In this document: piece by piece, positions 36,859 to 46,128 of the stretch | Layout of the letters: the number at the start of each line of letters is the position of its first letter | Position numbering within the stretch: position 1 is the stretch's first letter | NCBI GenBank assembly: GCA_037190225.1 | Contig: JBBCJL010000006.1 | Span: forward strand, 310,001-374,000 | Length of the DNA stretch: 64,000 bases | DNA from: MKSF01 sp037190225 | GTDB taxonomy: Bacteria > Bacteroidota > Bacteroidia > Chitinophagales > Chitinophagaceae | Reading direction: 5' to 3' | Program-made: the position numbers and the translations under genes | Notes under the pieces: generated by a model | Told to the model about the DNA's origin: nothing | Databases searched by the model: none | What the model saw: the letters and a program-made list of their open reading frames with translations, nothing else

Positions 36859-36948
36859 ACCTTATCCACCTATCACACCGGGAGCTTATCAAAAGGTAAA
36901 AGTAATGTGTACTTCGACAGGTGCTCAGCCCGACAGCAGGATGAAGTA

Positions 36949-38805
36949 TTACTTCTTACTTTGCCTGGCACGCTCCTCCTGCATTTTCTGCATCTGCTGC
37001 AGCCTGTCCTGCCATTTGGAGGTCTGGTTCTTAGGATTTAGCTTATTGGCTTCTATCCTCTGGAGGATCTTTTTATCATCAATAAAGAATTTCTGGATAA
37101 TGAACTGCTGTAAGATGCTGATCAGGTTGGAACAAGTATAGTAGAATGTAAGGGCAGCGGCCATACCATTGAACCATCCCAGGAAAAGGACAGGCATAAT
37201 ATAAGGCATGTACTTGATCACGGGATTATTGGCCATTTCACCACCCGCAGCGGCCGTATTATTACGATTGTAGAGAGTGAGGAAAATTGTGGTACCGGCC
37301 ATCAGCAGGGTAAACAGCGATACGTGATCACCGTACCAGGGGATCCTGAAGCCGAGATTTAAGATCGAATCATAGGCAGACAGATCATCAGCCCACCAGA
37401 AGCTTTGCTGCCTGAAGGATAATTCTGTCGGCATATAATAATACATAGACAGCAGGAAGGGCATCTGAAGCAGCATCGGGAGACAGCCGCCCATAGGATT
37501 GACACCTGCGGTACGGTACAGCTTCATCTGCTCCATACCCATCTGTTGCTGGTCGCCTTCATGCTTGGCCCTTAAAGCATCCAGCTCCGGCTTCAGCACG
37601 CGCATCTTCGCCTGGGATAAGAAAGACTTATACGAGAAGAAGGACAGCAGCAGGCGGATCACCAGCGTCATTACGATGATGATAAGCCCGCCGTTGGAAA
37701 TGAACTTGCTTAAAAAATCGAATAGGGGAATAATGAACCACTTGGAAATATATTTCACGAATGTGAAGGGGCCGAGACCGAGCTGGATCATATCTTCCAT
37801 TTCGTGGCCAAAGGTTTTCAGCAGCTTGTATTCATTAGGGGAAACGATCCAGCTGTACCCGAAGCTGAAATCATTACTGGGGGTTACGGGCATATACAGT
37901 TGAGTGGCATTGACGGCCACATAAGCGGTATCGGTATTGTCAGCCGGTACCACGCCGTTAAAGCTCGCATGGCTGAACTGGTTGTCCGCCATGATCGTTG
38001 TATGGAAGAACTGGGAACGTACACCCAGCCATTTGATGGGGTCTTTCAGCTCCTTATTGGCCGTAGACCTTAAAGTATAGTAATCGTGACCGTCCTTTAC
38101 CTCTCCGAAATGCACCTGGAAGCTCATCCTTTCGTTATTTACGCTCTTCTCCGTCCTGGCGGTCTTTACATTCCACTGCAGGGGCAGGGCAGCACCGGCC
38201 TTGGAAAGCTCGCTCTGGAAACCGACCAGCCTGATACCGGATTTCACGATATAGGAATTCGGCTGAAGCACATATTCATAGATCACTTTCTGTCCATTGC
38301 CCAGCTCAGCGGTCATGGTTACCTGCTGACTGCCGTCCGGAAGACCGGTCACAACGGGCTGGTAATACAATTCGTTGGTATTGACGCTGCCTGTAGCTGT
38401 AGGCAGGGAAATATTCAGGTTATTGGCTGCATCGTTAAAGAAGAACAGGTCTTTATCGGCCTTTTTAGGATAGCTTTTAAAAGTATCCAGCCTGATGAAT
38501 TCCGGTGTGCCGCCCTTGGTGCTGATACCGAAGGTCAGCAGGCCATTGGACACTTCACGGATCTCCTTTTTCCCATGAAAAGCAGACATCACAGCCGCCT
38601 GGGCTGTGTCCGGGACAAGGGTATCCGCAGTTTTGGGAGCATTGGCTTCCATTTCAGCGATGATGAGCTTGTTCTTCTCCAGGGAATCCGCTACCTGCTG
38701 AGCTCTCCACTCATTATACTGGTTCTTCTGGTGGGTGGAATAAAAGATATATCCGCCCCCTAAAAGCATTAATAATATTAATCCGATGACTGAATTACGA
38801 TCCAT
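36949..38805 (-). CDS. yidC: Membrane protein insertase YidC
   Basis: YidC inserts proteins into the inner membrane alone or with SecYEG. The 618 residues have an N-terminal helix, a large periplasmic P1 domain (about 60-350), then five membrane helices with Q-M-P-F-L-L-S-M-Y-Y near 460 and a basic coiled-coil tail. The layout matches the Gram-negative YidC family. A -7 box lies 25 bases upstream. Repeat copy B lies beyond its terminator. Confidence 0.96.
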   Translation of the reverse strand: MDRNSVIGLILLMLLGGGYIFYSTHQKNQYNEWRAQQVADSLEKNKLIIAEMEANAPKTADTLVPDTAQAAVMSAFHGKKEIREVSNGLLTFGISTKGGTPEFIRLDTFKSYPKKADKDLFFFNDAANNLNISLPTATGSVNTNELYYQPVVTGLPDGSQQVTMTAELGNGQKVIYEYVLQPNSYIVKSGIRLVGFQSELSKAGAALPLQWNVKTARTEKSVNNERMSFQVHFGEVKDGHDYYTLRSTANKELKDPIKWLGVRSQFFHTTIMADNQFSHASFNGVVPADNTDTAYVAVNATQLYMPVTPSNDFSFGYSWIVSPNEYKLLKTFGHEMEDMIQLGLGPFTFVKYISKWFIIPLFDFLSKFISNGGLIIIVMTLVIRLLLSFFSYKSFLSQAKMRVLKPELDALRAKHEGDQQQMGMEQMKLYRTAGVNPMGGCLPMLLQMPFLLSMYYYMPTELSFRQQSFWWADDLSAYDSILNLGFRIPWYGDHVSLFTLLMAGTTIFLTLYNRNNTAAAGGEMANNPVIKYMPYIMPVLFLGWFNGMAAALTFYYTCSNLISILQQFIIQKFFIDDKKILQRIEANKLNPKNQTSKWQDRLQQMQKMQEERARQSKK

Positions 38806-38830
38806 GAATAAATTATATGAAATTTGTGCG

Positions 38831-38838
38831 CAAAGGTA
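38831..38838 (-). promoter_or_regulatory. -7 box for yidC
   Basis: On the minus strand this reads TACCTTTG, matching TAnnTTTG, 25 bases before the yidC start. Confidence 0.6.
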
Positions 38839-38908
38839 GGGGTTTTACATCAATATTATGTTAAAACTTAGGTTATTAGTATCCTAATCCCATCCGGCTT
38901 TCCAGGCA

Positions 38909-39829
38909 TCACCACCGCATTATATGGTGTTCTGTACAGGCTATGATCCCCGCGAGGTCATACGGCGCAAACCATTGATACTCCGGGTCCTTCCGGAACC
39001 AGGTCAGCTGCCGTTTGGCATAATTGCGGCTGTGCTGCTTTACTTTATCAATCGCCTGCTGCAGCTCTTCCGGGTGCAGCGGCCAATGGCCATAAGCATA
39101 AAATTCGCTGTATCCTACTGTAGACAGGCTTTTCAGGTGGCGATAAGGAAAAAGGGCCGCCACTTCCTCCAGGAGCCCCTGCTCGAGCATAACATCCACC
39201 CTTTGGTTGATACGGTCGTATAATAAAGGACGGGGAAGCTCCAATGCAATTTTAACGGTATGGAAAGGTCGTTCTTTGGGATTCCCTTTCCTGAAATGAA
39301 CGATAGAAGTATGGTGGGTCCTCATAAAGGCCAGGGCCCGGAGCAACCGGACAGGATTCTGACGTTCGGCCACGGCCCAGAACTGCGGGTCTTCCGTAGC
39401 GCAGGCTGCCTGCAGCCAGGTCAGCCCGTTCTTTTCATACTGCTGCTGCACTTCCGATTCGATAGCTTTACTGACCGGCGGCATAGCATCTATCCCCCTG
39501 GTGAGCGCATCTATATATAGACCGGTACCGCCGCAGGCAATGACAACATCTTTTTCCCGGAACAGTTCCTCCAGCACCTGTAAGGCATAGGTTTCATAAC
39601 CTCCCGCATTCATATCCTCAAAAATGCTGTGGGACCCTATAAAATAGTGGGGGATACCTTTACGTTCCTCCATAGTGGGCTGCGCGGTACCGACCGGCAG
39701 CTCTTTATAGCACTGCCGGGAATCGGCGGACAGTACCACGGTATTATAATACCGGGCCAGCTCAACAGCGAGGGAAGTCTTGCCTACAGCCGTAGGCCCG
39801 GCCACTACGATCAGGAATCTGGGATGCAT
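38909..39829 (-). CDS. miaA: tRNA dimethylallyltransferase
   Basis: MiaA adds a dimethylallyl group to A37 of tRNAs that read UNN codons. The 306 residues start with the P-loop G-P-T-A-V-G-K-T (residues 12-19), then S-A-D-S-R-Q-C-Y-K, G-G-T-G-L-Y-I-D-A-L, and the C-terminal Q-L-T-W-F-R-K-D. The length is normal. A -7 box lies only five bases upstream of the ATG, so the transcript may be leaderless. It faces away from repeat copy C. Confidence 0.95.
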   Translation of the reverse strand: MHPRFLIVVAGPTAVGKTSLAVELARYYNTVVLSADSRQCYKELPVGTAQPTMEERKGIPHYFIGSHSIFEDMNAGGYETYALQVLEELFREKDVVIACGGTGLYIDALTRGIDAMPPVSKAIESEVQQQYEKNGLTWLQAACATEDPQFWAVAERQNPVRLLRALAFMRTHHTSIVHFRKGNPKERPFHTVKIALELPRPLLYDRINQRVDVMLEQGLLEEVAALFPYRHLKSLSTVGYSEFYAYGHWPLHPEELQQAIDKVKQHSRNYAKRQLTWFRKDPEYQWFAPYDLAGIIACTEHHIMRW

Positions 39830-39834
39830 ATCCG

Positions 39835-39842
39835 CAAAGGTA
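39835..39842 (-). promoter_or_regulatory. -7 box almost touching the miaA start
   Basis: On the minus strand this reads TACCTTTG and ends five bases before the ATG. Confidence 0.55.
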
Positions 39843-39929
39843 GCAAAAACTACCGGTCGGAAATATACAGGCTACTCCGTGGTGGCTGCCATTATAAGTA
39901 CTCCGTTTCTCCGTTGTTCGTTTGCTCAC

Positions 39930-40122
39930 CAACCACAACAGGGATTTCCCGGCTCCATTGCATTCTGCCCGAAATGACAACAGGACTTGTAATGTATTCA
40001 ATAGCACAAGTCATTCCGACTGTACAGCGTAATGGAGGAATCTCAGAGATTTCCCGACTACACTTCGTTTCGCCCGAAATGACAACAAGGCTTGTAAATC
40101 ATTCCGATCGAAATGTGGTACT
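39930..40122. repeat. Dispersed intergenic repeat, copy C
   Basis: The first part (about 39930-39985) is a diverged copy of the A/B 5' unit; 40009-40122 is nearly identical to 36682-36795. It fills the gap between miaA and the outer-membrane protein gene. Confidence 0.85.
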
Positions 40123-40247
40123 ATGTCAACCGGAGCTTTTCGAAAGGGCACTCGCCTTGGTGAGCAGGGGAGTCCACTATCACACAGGAAAAAGCAAAAG
40201 GGCAAAAGTAAAACTCCTGCCCTTCAGCCAATATATGCCCCCGATTA

Positions 40248-40877
40248 TTATAGTCTTAAACCTACTCTTAAACGGACACCGACATTATAAATATCGTCCA
40301 CCGCGTCTTTAAAAGACACCAGGTTCTCATTCTGCGCATTCAGCCCCAGCCGTACCTTTACCAGGCCTTTTACCAGGGAACGGTGCAGCCCTGCTTCGGC
40401 GTGCAGACCCATACCATTTACGCGGCGCACATTGTCATTATAGCCTCTCACCTTTGACTGGTCGATATGGAAATTAAGACCGGCATGATAATAGATCCAG
40501 TCGGTAAGATCACCGGTAATGCCTACCGGTATCTTGATGGCGCTGTAATCGTACACATACTGATATTCCGTAAATGGCGGCACGGTCAGCCGGTAATTAT
40601 ACGTACCGCTGGACGCGGAAATATACTGGATACCGAAATGCAGCCCGAATGCAGGCGTGATATACAGGTTGGCATAAGCTCCTACGCTTAAAGGCGGCTG
40701 TGCTATCTCGTAAGAATTACCGGAGCTTGATTTACCGGATTTGGTGTACTGGCCCAGGTACATATAGTCGCCAAACAGGCCGAGCTCAAATTTGGATTGT
40801 GAAAAAGACGGAGCCATCCACAGGCTCAACAGGGCAACGATACCCGCTATTTTCCTGAACATAGAAGTGGTTTTCAT
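40248..40877 (-). CDS. Outer-membrane beta-barrel protein
   Basis: The 209-residue protein begins with a signal peptide (cleavage near S-F-S-Q) and continues with alternating polar/aromatic strands such as F-E-L-G-L-F-G-D-Y-M-Y-L and F-G-L-H-F-G-I-Q-Y, ending in a strand with alternating hydrophobic residues. This is the pattern of an eight-stranded barrel of the PorT/OMP_b-brl type common in Bacteroidetes. No enzymatic motif is seen. A -7 box is 34 bases upstream. Its role (structural or transport) is unknown. Confidence 0.8.
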   Translation of the reverse strand: MKTTSMFRKIAGIVALLSLWMAPSFSQSKFELGLFGDYMYLGQYTKSGKSSSGNSYEIAQPPLSVGAYANLYITPAFGLHFGIQYISASSGTYNYRLTVPPFTEYQYVYDYSAIKIPVGITGDLTDWIYYHAGLNFHIDQSKVRGYNDNVRRVNGMGLHAEAGLHRSLVKGLVKVRLGLNAQNENLVSFKDAVDDIYNVGVRLRVGLRL

Positions 40878-40911
40878 ATACTTTGAGTATTGGTTATTAA
40901 ATGCTATAACA

Positions 40912-40919
40912 CAAATGTA
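40912..40919 (-). promoter_or_regulatory. -7 box for the beta-barrel gene
   Basis: On the minus strand this reads TACATTTG, matching TAnnTTTG, 34 bases before the start codon. Confidence 0.5.
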
Positions 40920-41260
40920 CAGTGAACGATTGTTATAACACCCTTAAATTTTTAACGGTTTAAAAATAGTTTAAATTTTTTGATATTACCTGGCCCCGGC
41001 GGCAGTACATCATTATTTAATACTGCCGGTATCACAAGGGAGAAAATAAAAAGCCTGGCTTGGGGAAGCAGGGTTATATCGGTATGGAAGTTACAATATA
41101 TAGTGTTTCAAGGCTTTAATATGTAAATACAACTTCACACATCCTGTCAATGCAACTCTGATGCAAGGAGCCGTCTAAAAAGGTAGATGAGTGGTCTGAG
41201 AATTGAATATTTAGGCACCCTGCCTGTAGGGAGGTACGAATAAAAATAACAAAAAACATG
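40920..41260. other. Intergenic gap upstream of the beta-barrel gene
   Basis: I see no gene here. The right part (41164-41220) contains GTCTAAAAAGGTAGA, which loosely resembles the hairpin at 41261-41287 and may be part of the same degenerate element. Confidence 0.4.
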
Positions 41261-41287
41261 AGAGGCTGACCTTTTTGGACAGCCTCT
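41261..41287. repeat. Hairpin resembling an insertion-element end or terminator
   Basis: AGAGGCTG (41261-41268) and CAGCCTCT (41280-41287) are perfect complements around ACCTTTTTGGA. Such hairpins occur at ends of decayed transposons, but it lies 33 bases downstream of the hypothetical gene at 41320 and may simply be its terminator. Confidence 0.4.
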
Positions 41288-41319
41288 AGTGCGGATTTGG
41301 ATCTATGCAGAACCTGCAA

Positions 41320-41862
41320 TTACTTACAGCTCAATATGGCTTCGATTTGTTTCATATCCATCATGAAACCGTGATACAATAAGGTTTTGTTCTTATTAAA
41401 TACCAGCTTATATACGGTTCCTATGGTCATGAATTTGCATTCATAGCAGATATCATCCCGGAATATCATGCCCTGCTTCCGGGAATCTTTAAAGCTTGTT
41501 TTATATTTTGAATCATCAATTAAATATAGATCATCTTTATTTAACTTAAAAGCTGTAATGGCTTTTTCCAATTCATCACCCCTGTCTTTACCCCCGCTGG
41601 ACTGTGCCAGGATGAATCTGGTTTTCCCGTTGGTGATGCTGTCCAGCTTATTTTCAATGTAGTTGATATACTTTCCTCCGATACAGCCATTGGTAAATAT
41701 AAAAACAGTGAAAAACTCATGTTTCTCATCTGCGTCGATCATATTAAACAGCAATTCCTTATTGATAAGCGGATAGCTTTGGGCCTGCAGGTCTTTGGTC
41801 TTTGCCAGTAATGATAATAAACATGTCAGTAAAATGTACGCTGTGTTTTTCATAACATTCAT
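41320..41862 (-). CDS. Secreted hypothetical protein, possibly thioredoxin-like
   Basis: The 180-residue protein has a signal peptide ending near D-L-Q-A-Q. The mature part reads F-F-T-V-F-I-F-T-N-G-C-I-G-G-K-Y, a strand followed by a single-cysteine loop where thioredoxin folds carry C-x-x-C, then further alternating strands and helices and a C-x-x-C near residue 144. It may be a degenerate thioredoxin-like periplasmic protein, as found in gut and soil Bacteroidetes, but I cannot name a family. Start: the first Met (41862) or Met 4 are both possible. Confidence 0.65.
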   Translation of the reverse strand: MNVMKNTAYILLTCLLSLLAKTKDLQAQSYPLINKELLFNMIDADEKHEFFTVFIFTNGCIGGKYINYIENKLDSITNGKTRFILAQSSGGKDRGDELEKAITAFKLNKDDLYLIDDSKYKTSFKDSRKQGMIFRDDICYECKFMTIGTVYKLVFNKNKTLLYHGFMMDMKQIEAILSCK

Positions 41863-42146
41863 ATTGGTAAAAAAAGATGTTTTAAAATCCGGGATTAAGC
41901 TCCTTCAATACAAAACGCCGGAGCTGTATTCCCCGTTACACCAGTGTTACGTATCCTGTAAGCTACCCTTAAAAATAATACAAAATGTTGATAATCCATT
42001 GTTTGGGGAATAGTATAGCACATCCCTGTCGTTGACACCCTGTAAGTGGCTATCAGATATACATCAACAGACGCTTACAAGGTGACAGTAAAATATACAA
42101 GCCTGTCACAAGGCGCTTATACTAATACCTTGTCTAAACACCCTAA
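41863..42146. other. Intergenic gap with weak inverted repeats
   Basis: No gene is seen. GTGACAG (42082-42088) and CTGTCAC (42103-42109) form a small inverted repeat, and CCTGTAAG occurs twice (near 41955 and 42040). No clear promoter box was found. Confidence 0.4.
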
Positions 42147-42180
42147 AAATTAACCTGTAATGTGCTGCACATTACAGGTT
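42147..42180 (-). terminator. Terminator after icmF
   Basis: Fourteen-base perfect arms around a single central base (42152-42180); on the minus strand followed by AATTTTTAG. Confidence 0.75.
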
Positions 42181-42226
42181 GACAACGGGTAGCCGGCAGT
42201 ATCGCCGCTGCAACAGGACAACGGTC

Positions 42227-45200
42227 TTACATATTCCTCCTGTACTGCCCGCCCACGGCAAACAATGCCTGGGTGATCTGCCCCAGGGAACAGTATTTCA
42301 CCGTTTCCATCAATTCTTCAAAGATATTGCCGTTCCGGATAGCTACTTCCTGTAAACGGCGCAGCATTTCCTGCCCTTTCACTTCATTCTTTTTCCAGAG
42401 GTTATGCACATTCCTGATCTGGAATTCCTTTTCTTCCGTTGTGGAACGGATCACCTCAGCCGGGACAACCGTTTTGGAACCCGTAGAACTGAGGAACGTA
42501 TTCACCCCGATGATCGGGAACTCACCGGTATGCTTTAAGGTCTCATAATACAGTGACTCTTCCTGTATCTTGCCGCGCTGGTACATGGTCTCCATAGCGC
42601 CCAGCACACCGCCACGCTCCGTGATCTTGTCAAATTCCGCATATACGGCTTCTTCCACCAGGTCCGTCAGCTCCTCGATGATGAACGAGCCCTGCAGCGG
42701 GTTCTCATTCTTGGCAAGACCCAGCTCTTTATTGATGATGAGCTGGATAGCCATGGCCCTGCGTACGGACTCTTCCGTAGGCGTGGTAATGGCTTCATCA
42801 TAGGCGTTGGTATGCAGGGAGTTACAGTTATCGTAAATGGCATACAAAGCCTGCAGGGTAGTGCGGATATCGTTAAAGTCGATCTCCTGGGCGTGCAGGG
42901 AACGGCCGGATGTCTGGATATGGTACTTCAGCATCTGGGAGCGTTCATTACCACCGTACTTATACTTCATCGCCTTCGCCCAGATCCTCCGTGCCACGCG
43001 ACCTATCACCGCGTATTCCGGATCAATGCCGTTGGAGAAGAAGAACGACAGGTTCGGTGCAAAATCATCTATTTTCATACCGCGGCTCAGGTAATACTCC
43101 ACGAAAGTAAAACCGTTGGACAGCGTAAAGGCCAGCTGTGAGATCGGGTTGGCGCCGGCTTCCGCGATGTGGTAGCCGGAGATGGATACAGAGTAGAAGT
43201 TACGCACGCCCTTATCAATAAAATACTGCTGTACATCACCCATCACTCTCAGGGAGAACTCCGTGGAGTAGATACAGGTATTCTGTGCCTGGTCCTCTTT
43301 CAGGATATCTGCCTGCACCGTACCGCGTACGGCTTTCAGCGTCTTTTCCTTAATGTCGGCATATATTTCAGCAGGCAGCACCTGGTCGCCGGTCACACCC
43401 AGCAGCATCAGGCCCAGGCCGTTATTGCCTTCCGGCAGTGAAGTGGTCTGACCTTCCGCTTCCTTACCTATACCCACATTGGCCGAATAGTAGGGGCGTG
43501 GAATACCTTTTTCTTTATAGATAGCATCGATCTTAGCGTTCACTTCTGCTTCCAGCCCGTTTTCACGTATATACTTCTCACATTGCTGGTCAATGGCAGC
43601 ATTCATAAAAAATGCCGTGATGGTAGGAGCCGGGCCGTTGATGGTCATAGACACCGAGGTTTTGGGGTCTGCCAGGTCAAAGCCGGAATATAATTTCTTC
43701 GCATCGTCCAGCGTAGGGACCGATACACCGGAGTTACCGATCTTACCGTAGATATCCGGGCGGTGATCAGGGTCCTGCCCGTACAGCGTTACCGAATCGA
43801 ATGCCGTGCTCAGACGAGCGGCAGGAAGGCCCTTTGATACATAGTGAAAGCGCTTGTTGGTACGTTCGGGACCGCCTTCCCCGGCAAACATACGCGTTGG
43901 ATCCTCACCTTCCCGCTTGAAAGGATAGATGCCCGCGGCGTAAGGGAACTCGCCGGGGAAATTCTCGGTCAGGCACCATTTCAGTATCTCGCCCCAGGCC
44001 TCGAACTTAGGCACGGCCACTTTCGGCACCTGCGTATGGGATAAGGAGGCGGTATGCGTTTTGATCTTTAATATTTTATCGCGAACCTTGAATTCATAAT
44101 ACTCATTCTGGTAATTGGCCTTTTTGGCTTCCCAGCTTTTCAGGGTCTCCAAGTTCTTAGGGTCCAGGTCCAGGCTCACCTTATGATATACTTCCTGCAG
44201 CTCTTTCAGCAGGCGGTCCTTATCTTCAATAGCGGCGTCCCGGATCGTATCCATGGTCTTATGGATACCGTATAATTTCTGGGCCACTTCCGCCTGGTCG
44301 GCGGCTTTCTGGTTATAGCTCCTGTTGTTTTCCGCTATCTCGGACAGGTAGCGGGTACGGGCAGGCGGAATGATGTAGATCTTTTCGCTCTGCTCATCGG
44401 TAGCCTGGAACCCGGATTTCAGGTCCGCACCTGTTTTGGCTACGATGGTATCCATCAGCGCACGATAGAGCGCATTGGTTCCGGGGTCATTGAACTGGGA
44501 AGCGATAGAGCCGTAGATAGGCATGGTCTCAGGGTCTTTATCCCAGAGATTGTGGTTGCGCTGGTATTGCTTTTTCACATCACGCAGGGCATCCTGCGCA
44601 CCGCGCTTGTCAAACTTATTGACCGCCACGATATCCGCGAAATCCAGCATATCTATCTTTTCCAGCTGGGTGGCGGCGCCATATTCCGGCGTCATGATAT
44701 ACATGCTTACATCACAATAATCCGTGATCTGGGTATCGGACTGGCCGATACCGGATGTTTCCAGGATCACCAGGTCATAATCGGCCGCTTTCAGTATCTG
44801 CACGGCATCATCAATATACTTCGATACCGCAAGGTTGCTCTGGCGGGTGGCCATGGAGCGCATATAAACCCGCTCATTGCGGATAGCGTTCATACGGATC
44901 CTGTCGCCCAGCAGCGCACCGCCGGTCTTACGTTTGGACGGGTCCACCGAAACGATACCGATCGTCTTATCCGGAAAATCCAGCAGGAAACGGCGTACGA
45001 TCTCATCTACGGTAGAGGACTTACCTGATCCGCCCGTACCCGTGATGCCCAGCACAGGGGTTTTGGAAGCCGCAGCCAGTTCTTTCACCTGCTTCATCAT
45101 ATTTACGGTAGCCTCCGCCTCGCCATAATTCTCTACGGCGGAGATCAGGTGGCCTATGTCTTTCGGGTTCTTGTTCCTGATATCCGTAATCTCGGTGGTC

Positions 45201-45640
45201 AGGTTATTGCCGGTAGGGAAATCGGACTTCTGCAGCAGATCAATGATCATACCTTCCAGGCCCATGGCACGGCCGTCATCAGGCGAATAGATCTTGGTGA
45301 TGCCATAAGCCTCCAGTTCTGCGATCTCATCCGGCAGGATCACACCGCCGCCGCCGGCAAATATCTTGATATGACCACAACCTTTCTCCTGCAGCAGGTC
45401 GTACATATACTTCAGGTACTCCACGTGACCGCCCTGGTAGGAGGTCATCGCGATGGCATTGGCATCTTCCTGGATGGCGCAATCCACCACTTCCTGAACA
45501 CTTCTGTCGTGACCTAAGTGTATGATCTCCGCACCATTGGCCTGCATAATGCGGCGCATAATATTGATAGCGGCATCATGCCCGTCAAATAAGGATGCTG
45601 CGGTTACAACTCTGATTTTGTTTTGAGGTTGAAATGACAT
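42227..45640 (-). CDS. icmF: Fused isobutyryl-CoA mutase (IcmF)
   Basis: IcmF interconverts isobutyryl-CoA and n-butyryl-CoA using coenzyme B12, with a built-in G-protein chaperone. The 1137 residues hold a B12-binding domain (about 10-140, D-G-H-D-A-A-I near 19), a MeaB-like GTPase (P-loop G-T-G-G-S-G-K-S-S near 200) and the mutase barrel (about 540-1080). Methylmalonyl-CoA mutase uses Tyr89 and Arg207 (P. shermanii numbering) to hold the carboxylate; the aligned residues here are Phe585 (R-M-F-A-G-E-G-G) and Gln786 (D-Q-A-Q-N-T-C), the pattern of isobutyryl-CoA mutase. The label methylmalonyl-CoA mutase would therefore be wrong or incomplete. Confidence 0.92.
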   Translation of the reverse strand: MSFQPQNKIRVVTAASLFDGHDAAINIMRRIMQANGAEIIHLGHDRSVQEVVDCAIQEDANAIAMTSYQGGHVEYLKYMYDLLQEKGCGHIKIFAGGGGVILPDEIAELEAYGITKIYSPDDGRAMGLEGMIIDLLQKSDFPTGNNLTTEITDIRNKNPKDIGHLISAVENYGEAEATVNMMKQVKELAAASKTPVLGITGTGGSGKSSTVDEIVRRFLLDFPDKTIGIVSVDPSKRKTGGALLGDRIRMNAIRNERVYMRSMATRQSNLAVSKYIDDAVQILKAADYDLVILETSGIGQSDTQITDYCDVSMYIMTPEYGAATQLEKIDMLDFADIVAVNKFDKRGAQDALRDVKKQYQRNHNLWDKDPETMPIYGSIASQFNDPGTNALYRALMDTIVAKTGADLKSGFQATDEQSEKIYIIPPARTRYLSEIAENNRSYNQKAADQAEVAQKLYGIHKTMDTIRDAAIEDKDRLLKELQEVYHKVSLDLDPKNLETLKSWEAKKANYQNEYYEFKVRDKILKIKTHTASLSHTQVPKVAVPKFEAWGEILKWCLTENFPGEFPYAAGIYPFKREGEDPTRMFAGEGGPERTNKRFHYVSKGLPAARLSTAFDSVTLYGQDPDHRPDIYGKIGNSGVSVPTLDDAKKLYSGFDLADPKTSVSMTINGPAPTITAFFMNAAIDQQCEKYIRENGLEAEVNAKIDAIYKEKGIPRPYYSANVGIGKEAEGQTTSLPEGNNGLGLMLLGVTGDQVLPAEIYADIKEKTLKAVRGTVQADILKEDQAQNTCIYSTEFSLRVMGDVQQYFIDKGVRNFYSVSISGYHIAEAGANPISQLAFTLSNGFTFVEYYLSRGMKIDDFAPNLSFFFSNGIDPEYAVIGRVARRIWAKAMKYKYGGNERSQMLKYHIQTSGRSLHAQEIDFNDIRTTLQALYAIYDNCNSLHTNAYDEAITTPTEESVRRAMAIQLIINKELGLAKNENPLQGSFIIEELTDLVEEAVYAEFDKITERGGVLGAMETMYQRGKIQEESLYYETLKHTGEFPIIGVNTFLSSTGSKTVVPAEVIRSTTEEKEFQIRNVHNLWKKNEVKGQEMLRRLQEVAIRNGNIFEELMETVKYCSLGQITQALFAVGGQYRRNM

Positions 45641-45782
45641 AGGTAATATTTAAAGTATAGTTAGTTATTTATAAGCTCCCTAACATACGGGGAATGCCTG
45701 TATTGATAATTTGTCTTTCCTTATTATACCCGGTTGAATGTGCATTCATCGTATCAAGTCATTACGGTTTCCCGGATAATAC

Positions 45783-46067
45783 TTACTTTTTGTTGATGAC
45801 TTTCAAACTTTCAGGTATGGGCAGGTTGATGATTGCTCCATTCTTATCCCAAATAAGAAAATATTGTTCACTCATTTCTTTTGCTAAATCGGGAAGCAGT
45901 AATTCAAGATCCAAACCTTTCTCCTGTATTTCAGCACCACAACTTCCCAAAAATGTGGAAAGGCCTGTAAGGATTATTAAAAAAATCTTTACCTTATAGT
46001 GAGTTATGTATAATCTCCCTCTCAATTTTTCTTTCGTATTTCTTAAACTTAGCTTAGTTTTACGCAC
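45783..46067 (-). CDS. Possible small lipoprotein
   Basis: The 94-residue reading has a hydrophobic segment followed by F-L-G-S-C-G, a plausible lipobox with cysteine near residue 43, but it is preceded by an unusually long, basic N-terminus (about 25 residues), so the real start may be a downstream non-ATG codon. The part after the cysteine is short and charged. Nothing in it is recognised. It is AT-rich compared with the neighbours. It could be a real ORFan or a fragment. Confidence 0.4.
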   Translation of the reverse strand: MRKTKLSLRNTKEKLRGRLYITHYKVKIFLIILTGLSTFLGSCGAEIQEKGLDLELLLPDLAKEMSEQYFLIWDKNGAIINLPIPESLKVINKK

Positions 46068-46128
46068 GATTTTGCGGTTGCCAAAATTAATGAATTTTAT
46101 ACTATTAACGCATTAAATTCAACCATAT

